Origin: Streptomyces genisteinicus
Lineage (GTDB): Bacteria > Actinomycetota > Actinomycetes > Streptomycetales > Streptomycetaceae
DNA length: 64,000 nucleotides
NCBI RefSeq assembly: GCF_014489615.1
Contig: NZ_CP060825.1
Span: forward strand, 1,963,501 to 2,027,500
Direction of reading: 5' to 3'
This document shows positions 7,779-14,411 of the stretch, in pieces. Every line of letters begins with the position of its first letter. The first letter of the stretch is position 1. The notes beneath the pieces were generated by a model. The model saw nothing but the letters and a program-made list of their open reading frames with translations, had not been told where the DNA came from and ran no database searches. The position numbers and the translations under genes were made by a program.

Positions 7779-9971
7779 ATGCGCACGTCCGGGCCCCGCC
7801 TCCGCTCCGCCCTGCTGTCCCGTCGCGGCCCGACGGCAGCTCTCCTGATCGCCCCGGTCGCGGTGGCCGGCTGGTTCGCCGGCGCGGCCGGCGGTGCGTC
7901 ACCCGCCCCCCGTGCGGCCGGTGACACCGCCGCGGCGCACAGCGCGCCGAGACCGTCCGTGCCCCCGCCGGCGCGGAAGGGGGAGACCGGCGGCGGTGCC
8001 GCGGCGCCCGCCTCGCACGGCCCGGCGTCGGTGGTGCAGGTCGTCGCCCATCCCGACGACGACCTCTTCTTCATGAACCCGGACACCCGGCAGTCCCTCG
8101 TCTCCGGCTCCCGGCTGACCTCCGTGTACCTCACGGCGGGCGAGTCGGACGGGGTGAACGCGGCCCGCACCGGGCCGCTGAGTCCCCCGTCCCCGCCCGC
8201 CGCCGACAAGGCCGCCTACGCGGAGGCCCGGCAGAACGGCATACGCGCCGCCTACGCCGAGATGGCGACCGGCGACCGCACCAGCCCGTGGCGGCGGACC
8301 GCGATACCCACCGCGGGCGGCGCGACGGCCGAGCTGGACGTGCTCGCCGCCCGCCCCGGGATCGCGCTGGTCTGGGTCCAGCTGCGGGAGGCCGGATCGG
8401 TCACCGGAGACCGGCCGGTGAGCCTGCACGGGCTGTGGGACGGGCGGGTCGGCGCCCTCCCCTCGCAGCTCGCCTCCGGCTCCCCGGTGCGGCGGGACTT
8501 CGCGTACACCAAGGAGGACGTCGTCGCCACGGTGTCGGGGCTGCTGGAGCGGTTCAGGCCCACCCATGTGCGGATGCAGGACCCGACGCCCGGCCGGGTC
8601 GGCGGCGACGGCCCGTACACCGACCACCAGGACCACCTCTTCGGCGCCCGGTTCGCCCAGGCGGCCCTCGCCCGCTACGCGCGCGTCCCGGACCGTCCGG
8701 CGTTCAGCGTGCAGAACTACCTGGGGTACTTCACCAGCGGCCTGCCGCGCACCCTCGACCCCGGGGCCGCGGCGGCGAAGCTGCGCACCATGCACACCTA
8801 CGCCTGGACGGACCCCGGGAACTACTGCGGCTCCCCCGCCGGCTGCGGCGACCGGAAAGTGGCCGCCCGGCCCCGCGGCCACGGCTGGACCGACTCCGTC
8901 CGCTACACCCGCGGCGAGTCGACGTCCTGGACGCAGCCGGGCCGGGACGGCGGGCTGTGGGCGTTCTCCGTGCTCGACACCCGGCTCGCGGTCTGGCACC
9001 GCGCGCCGGGCGCGCACGGTGCCTGGAGCGGACCGCGGCTGCTGCCCGGTGCGGGTCTCGACAGCGGGGTGACCTCCGTGCGGCTGCGGGACGGCCGCGT
9101 CGCCGTGTTCGCCACCCGCACGACGCTGGGCGAGGGCCCCGGCGGGTACCGCCGCGAGGTGGTGAGCGCCGTCCAGCGCACACCGGACGGCGCCTTCGGC
9201 CCGTGGCGGTCCCTGGGCACACCGGAACGCGACGACGCGAGCGGCCTCTCCGACATCAGCGCACCCGCTGCGGCCGTCGACCGGGCGGGGCGGATCACCG
9301 TCTACCTGCGCACCAGCCGCTACACCCTGAGCTCCCTCGCCCAGCGCGACGACGGCAGCTGGACCGGGTGGCGCGACCGGGGCGGCCGCGATCTGCACGG
9401 CGACCCGGTGGTCGCGTCCGACGCGAGCGGCCGCCAGCACGTCTTCGCCGCCGGGCCGGCGACGGTGTGGTCCTGGACGCAGCAGGCGCCGGGCGCCCCG
9501 CTGACCGGTCCGGCGGCGACCGGCCTCCCGCCGACGACGCTGGCGCTGAGCGCGGCGCCGGACGGCGACGGCGTACGGCTCTGGTTCCGCAAGCCCGCCT
9601 CCGGGGCGGTCCGCACGGTCCGCTTCTCCGGCCCGGTGGCCTCCGGCGTCACCGAACTCGGCGGGCCCGCGGGCTTCGGCCCGGTCAGCGCCTCCGGCCC
9701 CGGGAACACGCTGCTCGCCGCCCGCTCCGGTACGGGCGTCCCCGGCGTGTCGTTCCCGCCGGCCGGCGGGAACGGCGCCGCGGGCAGCGGCGGGAGCGGC
9801 GGCGCGGGTGCCGCCGGCCGCACCGCGGACACGGGACGGTGGCACGCCGCCGGCCCGCTCTTCGTCGGCGCGCCCTCGGGCACGGGGACGGGCCTGGGAG
9901 CGGTGGGCCAGGACGGGCGGCTCTACTGGTCGCCGCCCGGTGGCTCCGGCGGCTGGACGCCGGTCGGCTGA
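7779..9971 (+). CDS. Secreted PIG-L family deacetylase with C-terminal propeller-like region
   Basis: Exported protein of 730 aa. An N-terminal signal (Arg-rich start, hydrophobic core to about residue 45) and a Pro/Ala linker lead into a PIG-L/LmbE deacetylase domain. The metal-binding motif AHPDDDLFF sits near residue 89-97, with a later TDHQDH block near 280. Such enzymes remove N-acetyl groups from sugars using zinc. From about residue 370 to the end the protein consists of repeated Trp/Gly-rich strands (for example WTGWRDRGG, WSWTQQ, LYWSPPGG), as in lectin or sialidase-like beta-propellers, so the catalytic domain is probably tethered to a carbohydrate-binding module. A Gly/Ser/Ala-rich insertion lies near residue 660-685. 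The start is the ATG before the signal sequence; the Shine-Dalgarno is weak. Confidence 0.88.
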   Translation: MRTSGPRLRSALLSRRGPTAALLIAPVAVAGWFAGAAGGASPAPRAAGDTAAAHSAPRPSVPPPARKGETGGGAAAPASHGPASVVQVVAHPDDDLFFMNPDTRQSLVSGSRLTSVYLTAGESDGVNAARTGPLSPPSPPAADKAAYAEARQNGIRAAYAEMATGDRTSPWRRTAIPTAGGATAELDVLAARPGIALVWVQLREAGSVTGDRPVSLHGLWDGRVGALPSQLASGSPVRRDFAYTKEDVVATVSGLLERFRPTHVRMQDPTPGRVGGDGPYTDHQDHLFGARFAQAALARYARVPDRPAFSVQNYLGYFTSGLPRTLDPGAAAAKLRTMHTYAWTDPGNYCGSPAGCGDRKVAARPRGHGWTDSVRYTRGESTSWTQPGRDGGLWAFSVLDTRLAVWHRAPGAHGAWSGPRLLPGAGLDSGVTSVRLRDGRVAVFATRTTLGEGPGGYRREVVSAVQRTPDGAFGPWRSLGTPERDDASGLSDISAPAAAVDRAGRITVYLRTSRYTLSSLAQRDDGSWTGWRDRGGRDLHGDPVVASDASGRQHVFAAGPATVWSWTQQAPGAPLTGPAATGLPPTTLALSAAPDGDGVRLWFRKPASGAVRTVRFSGPVASGVTELGGPAGFGPVSASGPGNTLLAARSGTGVPGVSFPPAGGNGAAGSGGSGGAGAAGRTADTGRWHAAGPLFVGAPSGTGTGLGAVGQDGRLYWSPPGGSGGWTPVG

Positions 9972-10155
9972 ACGGCGCGGGGGGGCGCGGGCGGGGCGGA
10001 CCCGGGCGGGGGGCGGGGCGCGGGCGGGACGGGGGTGTGGGGACGAACCCGGACGGGGCCGCGGCGGGAACGCGCACGGCCACCGATGAGTCCGGCGGCC
10101 CGGGACGGTCACCACTCGGCGGCACCCCTGCCGCGCGAGGCGAGAGGACCCGATC

Positions 10156-10680
10156 ATGCCCCCGACACCCGCTGCCGAGCCGGCCACCCGGCTGGACCCG
10201 CGCTTCAGCGACCCCAGGGCCGCCGCGGCGCCCTGGTCCGACGCGGTCGCCCTGCTGGAGGCCGCCGAGGTCTTCTGGCTGACGACCGTCCGCCCCGACG
10301 CGCGGCCGCACGTCACCCCCCTGATCGCGGTCTGGCACGACGGCGCGCTGCACTTCTGCACCGGCCCCGCCGAGCGCAAGGCGCGCAACCTCCGCGACAA
10401 CCGGTCGGTCGTGCTGACCACGGGCGGCAACACGCTGGGCGAGGGCTCCGACCTGGTCGTCGAGGGCGAGGCGGAACGCGTCACGGACACCGGGACGCTG
10501 CGCGCGCTCGCGGCCGCCTACGCCGGGAAGTACGGGCCCGCGTGGACGTTCGGCGTCGGTGACGGCGTGTTTGTCGGCGACGGCGGCGAGGCCCTGGTAT
10601 TCCGGGTGGCGCCGCGGACCGCGTTCGGCTTCACGAAGGGCGACGCCTTCGGCCAGACCCGCTGGCGCTTCCCGCGCTGA
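10156..10680 (+). CDS. Pyridoxamine 5'-phosphate oxidase-family protein
   Basis: 174-aa flavin or F420-binding split-barrel protein of the PNPOx-like family. The typical opening strand block is visible (FWLTTVRPDARPHVTPLIAVWHDG), then LHFCTGPAERKARNLRDN, which contacts the cofactor phosphate in this family, and a C-terminal TRWRF. In actinomycetes such short proteins often use F420 or FMN to reduce small substrates or to act in stress protection; the substrate is unknown. GAGAGGA lies 8 nt before the ATG. It is the first of two small enzyme genes in the same direction and may be co-transcribed with the VOC gene 160 bp downstream. Confidence 0.85.
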   Translation: MPPTPAAEPATRLDPRFSDPRAAAAPWSDAVALLEAAEVFWLTTVRPDARPHVTPLIAVWHDGALHFCTGPAERKARNLRDNRSVVLTTGGNTLGEGSDLVVEGEAERVTDTGTLRALAAAYAGKYGPAWTFGVGDGVFVGDGGEALVFRVAPRTAFGFTKGDAFGQTRWRFPR

Positions 10681-10841
10681 CGGACGGCCGGGGAAGCGGC
10701 GCCCGCCGTCCGCCGCCACCGCGGGCCGGCGGCCGGCGGCCCGGCCGCGCCGAACCGGCCGACCGTGCCCCGAGCGAACCGACCCCACCCGACGCGACCG
10801 TGCCCGAACCGGGCACCACCGACCAGAAAGCAGGACGCGCT

Positions 10842-11273
10842 GTGGAAATGACCCTCGAAGTGGTGACCCTCCCCGTCTCCGACCTGGACCGTGCGAAGAC
10901 CTTCTACGCCGACGCCGTGGGCTTCACGGCCGACCTCGACCAGGAAGTGGCCCCGGGCATGCGCATCGTGCAGCTGACCCCGCCGGGCTCGCGCTGTTCC
11001 GTCGTCCTCATGTCCGGCATGCCGCGCAACGAGGGGCAGCCCTCGATGGCCCCCGGCTCGCTGCACGCGCTCCAGCTGTGCGTCACGGACATCGCCGCGG
11101 CCCATGCCGAGCTCTCCGCACGCGGCGTGCCCGTCTCGCCGGTCCAGCACGTCGGCGAGAAGGGCTGGGAGGAGGGGCCGGGGCAGGAGTGGAACTCGTT
11201 CATGTTCTTCAAGGACCCCGACGGCAACTCCTGGTGCGTCCAGGAGGCGCCCGCGCCTCTCTCGGAGCGCTGA
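10842..11273 (+). CDS. VOC-superfamily (glyoxalase/dioxygenase-like) protein
   Basis: 143-aa protein with the two beta-alpha-beta-beta-beta modules of the vicinal oxygen chelate fold: VVTLPVSDLDRAKTFYADAVGFTAD at the N-terminus and LHALQLCVTDIAAAHAEL followed by FMFFKDPDGNSWCVQE at the C-terminus. Members bind a metal and act in glyoxalase, dioxygenase or antibiotic-sequestration roles; the substrate here cannot be inferred. GTG at 10842 is preceded by GCAGGACG at suitable spacing and the domain begins immediately after it. An ATG two codons further on is an alternative. Confidence 0.88.
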   Translation: MEMTLEVVTLPVSDLDRAKTFYADAVGFTADLDQEVAPGMRIVQLTPPGSRCSVVLMSGMPRNEGQPSMAPGSLHALQLCVTDIAAAHAELSARGVPVSPVQHVGEKGWEEGPGQEWNSFMFFKDPDGNSWCVQEAPAPLSER

Positions 11274-11297
11274 GGCCCCGGCCCCGGCGCCGCGCCC

Positions 11298-11333
11298 GAC
11301 CCCGCCGTGCCCGCGGGCGGGCGCGGCGGGGTC
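11298..11333 (+). terminator. Hairpin after VOC gene
   Basis: A 17-bp stem with one mismatch and a 2-nt loop begins about 25 bp after the VOC stop codon. There is no T-run, as is common in high-GC actinomycetes. Confidence 0.65.
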
Positions 11334-11408
11334 GCGGGCGGCGGGGCGGCGGGGGACGGCTGCCGGTAGGTCATACTGTGCGCCGAAGATCGAGGGGGCT
11401 TGCAGCGG

Positions 11409-12776
11409 ATGGTGCACGGGGCGGACGGCGCGGACCTGCCGGATCGTATCGGCGGGTACGCGGTGGAACGGGAGTTGGGCGCCGGCGGGATGGGCACCGT
11501 CTACCTGGCGCGGTCGCGCGGCGGACGGGCGGTGGCCGTGAAGGTGGCCCGCCCCGAACTCGCCGCCGACCCCCACTTCCGCGAACGGTTCCGGGCCGAG
11601 GTCGCCGCCGCCCGGAGCGTGGGCGGGTTCCACACCGCGCCGGTGGTGGACGCGGACCCGGACGCGGCGGCCCCCTGGCTGGCCACGGCCTACATCCCCG
11701 GACCGACGCTCTCCGCCCTGGTCGCGGCGGAGGGGCCGATGGACGAGGCACGGCTGCGGCAGCTGGGCGCGGCGCTCGCCGAGGCGCTGGCGGCCGTCCA
11801 CGCCTGCGGTCTGGTGCACCGCGACCTGAAGCCCGGCAACATCATCATGGCCGCGGACGGGCCGCGGGTCCTGGACTTCGGCATCGCGCGGGCCCTGGAG
11901 TCGACCCGGCTCACGGCCACCGGGACGGCGTTCGGGACGCCGGGCTTCCTGGCGCCCGAGCAGGCGCAGGGGCTCGACGTCGACGGCGCGGCCGACGTGT
12001 TCGCGCTGGGTGCCGTGCTGGTGGCGGCGGCGGGCGGCAGCGCGTTCGGCGCGGGTACGCCGATGGGGCTGATGTACCGGTCGGTGCACGAACCGCCGGA
12101 CCTCGCCGCGGTACCGGAGGGGCTGCGGCCGGCCGTGGCGTCGTGCCTGGCCAAGGAGCCCGCAGGGCGGCCCACGCCGGCAGAGCTGCTGGACCTGTTC
12201 CTGCCCGACGCGGCAGACCACCCGCCCACGGTGGCGCTCCCGCCGCCGCCCCCCTACGCGCCGCACGGGGCCTCGCCGTTCGGACCCCCGCCCCAGGGTG
12301 CGGCCGCGTTCGGCCCCCCGCCGCACGGTGCGGCCTCGTTCCCCGGGACGCCGTCCGCTGCCGCCCCGTACGGCGTCGCGCCGTCCGCCCCCGGGCCGTA
12401 CGGCGCGGCGCCGCCCGCCGCCGGGCCCTACGGCGGGACGCCGCCCCACCAGGCGCCCACCGCCCCCTTCCCGCCGGACGGGACCGCGGGCGGGAACGCG
12501 GACGGCGCCGAGCCCGTGTTCATGGCCGTCGACGCCAGGGCCTCGGTCCTGATCGACGCCTCGGGCGTGGCGCTGAGCACGGACGAGCACCATCTCCACT
12601 TCCCCTGGCCCGAGATCGGCACCGTCCAGTACGCGCCCGAGGGGCCCAGGCACCTCCGCGTCGTCGTCCGCCTCCGTGACGGCGGCGTCCACCACTGCCT
12701 GCTGACAGCCCGCCGCAGGTCCCGCCGCCAGGAGTGGCTGGAGGACCTGCCGCTGATCCTGGAGTGCTTCCTCTGA
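11409..12776 (+). CDS. Soluble Hanks-type Ser/Thr kinase with novel C-terminal domain
   Basis: 455-aa kinase. The catalytic domain covers residues about 10-265: GAGGMGTVY glycine loop, VAVKVARPE lysine, HRDLKPGNII near 137, DFGIAR near 156 and GTPGFLAPEQA activation segment. A roughly 100-residue Pro/Ala/Gly linker with repeats of PYG and PPP follows. The last 85 residues form a compact domain (from VFMAVDARASVLID to EWLEDLPLILECFL) with no transmembrane helix in between, so the kinase looks cytoplasmic. The C-terminal domain resembles a PH- or bPH-like strand-rich module but I cannot assign it. ATG at 11409 has CGAGGGGG upstream; TTG at 11400 is an alternative. A -10-like TACTGT is at 11374. 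Confidence 0.92.
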   Translation: MVHGADGADLPDRIGGYAVERELGAGGMGTVYLARSRGGRAVAVKVARPELAADPHFRERFRAEVAAARSVGGFHTAPVVDADPDAAAPWLATAYIPGPTLSALVAAEGPMDEARLRQLGAALAEALAAVHACGLVHRDLKPGNIIMAADGPRVLDFGIARALESTRLTATGTAFGTPGFLAPEQAQGLDVDGAADVFALGAVLVAAAGGSAFGAGTPMGLMYRSVHEPPDLAAVPEGLRPAVASCLAKEPAGRPTPAELLDLFLPDAADHPPTVALPPPPPYAPHGASPFGPPPQGAAAFGPPPHGAASFPGTPSAAAPYGVAPSAPGPYGAAPPAAGPYGGTPPHQAPTAPFPPDGTAGGNADGAEPVFMAVDARASVLIDASGVALSTDEHHLHFPWPEIGTVQYAPEGPRHLRVVVRLRDGGVHHCLLTARRRSRRQEWLEDLPLILECFL

Positions 12777-12790
12777 GCGCCGAGGACACC

Positions 12791-13027
12791 GTGAGCACCG
12801 TTCCGCCGTCCCGGTTCGTGCGGGCCGTCCTGCGCGCCGACGCCTTCGCCGTGTCGTCGGCGGGGACGACCGTGCTGATCGCCGTCATGGTCGCGCTCGT
12901 CACCACCGGCACCGCGGCGGGCGGCATCGCGGCGACCGTGCTCTTCGCCGTGTGGATCGCCGTCGGCCGGACCGGCCGACGGCACCGGCGCCGCGGTGGG
13001 CCGGGGCCGACCGCCGAGGACCGCTGA
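12791..13027 (+). CDS. Small membrane protein downstream of kinase
   Basis: 78-aa protein starting at GTG 12791 shortly after the kinase stop. It contains one or two hydrophobic stretches (around residues 22-58, e.g. TTVLIAVMVALVTTG and IAATVLFAVWIAVG) and an Arg-rich cytoplasmic tail. The spacing of 14 bp suggests co-transcription with the kinase gene, so it may be a membrane partner. No family recognised. Confidence 0.6.
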   Translation: MSTVPPSRFVRAVLRADAFAVSSAGTTVLIAVMVALVTTGTAAGGIAATVLFAVWIAVGRTGRRHRRRGGPGPTAEDR

Positions 13028-13180
13028 CGCTCCCCTCCCGCACGGGCCCGCTGTTCAGGTTTGATCACATGACCAACTCGTGATCGGATACGGTCTCAGG
13101 CAGAGTCGGCCGCCCCTCGGCGGCGCTCCACCCGAGCGGGCGGTGCCCGGTCCGGAGCCCGACACCCCAGAGGAGAAGCC

Positions 13181-14254
13181 ATGGCCGCTTCGGCACAGGA
13201 ACGGCGCACCCGGATCCTCGACGTGGTGCGCGAGGCCGGGTCGATCCGGGTCGTGGAGCTCGCCGAGCGTCTCGGCATCCCCGCGGTCACCGTCCGGCGC
13301 GACGTCGCCGCGCTCGCCGACGACGGCAGGCTGGAGCGCACCCACGGCTCGGTCGCGCTGCCGGGCGGAGGGGCCGGCGGGCGGGGCGGCGGACAGGGCC
13401 GGGTGATCGGCATGCTGGTGCCGACCGTCGGACAGTACTTCGACGAGGTCGTCGCCGGGGCCAGTGCCGCCGCGACGGCGGCCGGCGCGCGGGTGGTCCT
13501 CGGCATCGCCCCGTACGGCGCCGGCAGCGACCGCGCCCAGGTCGAGCGCCTGCTGGAGTCGGACGTCGACGGGCTGCTGCTCACACCCAACTGGACGCCC
13601 GGCGAAGGGCTGGTGGGCAGCGACTGGCTCGGCGAGCTGCCCGTGCCCGCCGTGCTGACGGAGCGCCGCGCCGCCCCGGCGAGCCCGGCGGCCGGGCTGG
13701 ACGCGGTCTGCTCCGACCACCGCCACGGGGTTCTCCTCGCCCTGCGCCGCCTCGCCGGGCTCGGTCACGAGGCGGTGCTGCTCGCCGCCCGCGCCGACAC
13801 CCGCACCGCGCACGAGGTCCGCGCGGGTTACGCGGCGGCGGTGGGGCATCTCGGGCTGGCGCAGCTGCCGGTGATCGACGTCCCGTCCCCCGCGGACTCC
13901 CGTTCGCCCGGGGACGACGGCGACCTCGCCGCGCGGATCGCGGAAGCCGCCCGCTCCGGTGTGCGGGCGGTGCTGGTCCACAACGACCAGGACGCCATCC
14001 AGCTGCCGCCGCTGCTGCGGGCGCACGGCCTCACGGTCCCCGAGGACATGGCGCTGATCTCGTACGACGACGTCTACGCGTCCCTGTCCCAGCCGCCGCT
14101 GACCGCGGTGGCCCCGCCGAAGCGCGCGGTGGGCTCGGAGGCGCTGGGACTGCTGCTGCGCCGGCTCGCGACGGGCGACGAGATGCCCGTCCACCAGACG
14201 GAACTGCTCCCCACCCTCAAGATCCGCAAGTCCTGCGGCGGACCGGTCGCCTGA
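13181..14254 (+). CDS. DeoR-type HTH fused to LacI-type ligand domain (repressor)
   Basis: 357-aa transcription factor. Residues 1-60 form a DeoR-family winged helix (RRTRILDVVREAGSIRVVELAERLGIPAVTVRRDVAALADDGRLERTHG). After a Gly-rich linker, residues about 75-350 are a LacI/periplasmic-binding-type sugar domain (VIGMLVPTVGQYFDEVVAG, then RLAGLGHEAVLLAA, LISYDDVYASLSQPPLTAV). The DNA-binding and sensor parts therefore come from different families; such hybrids are known in Streptomyces next to carbohydrate genes. It converges on the DUF2264 gene and lies near the sugar importer, so it most likely controls both. GATC-containing palindromes upstream of the importer are candidate operators. The start ATG has AGAGGAGAAGCC in front. 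Confidence 0.9.
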   Translation: MAASAQERRTRILDVVREAGSIRVVELAERLGIPAVTVRRDVAALADDGRLERTHGSVALPGGGAGGRGGGQGRVIGMLVPTVGQYFDEVVAGASAAATAAGARVVLGIAPYGAGSDRAQVERLLESDVDGLLLTPNWTPGEGLVGSDWLGELPVPAVLTERRAAPASPAAGLDAVCSDHRHGVLLALRRLAGLGHEAVLLAARADTRTAHEVRAGYAAAVGHLGLAQLPVIDVPSPADSRSPGDDGDLAARIAEAARSGVRAVLVHNDQDAIQLPPLLRAHGLTVPEDMALISYDDVYASLSQPPLTAVAPPKRAVGSEALGLLLRRLATGDEMPVHQTELLPTLKIRKSCGGPVA

Positions 14255-14411
14255 CACCCTGTCAGCCGATCCCGCCGACCCGGGACACCTCCGGTTGCGG
14301 GGACGGCCCGTGGCCCGGGGCACTGCCGGGTACGGGGACGGCCCGCCGCCCCTCTCCGGCCGGCGGCACGCCGGGCCGGGCCCCTCGGGGCGTCCCGGCC
14401 GGCGGGGCTCC

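Noticed and set aside
9972..10155. G-quadruplex-forming leader or RNA element
   Set aside because: Runs of G are plentiful (9980-10040) but such runs are expected at this GC content, and I see no conserved structure.
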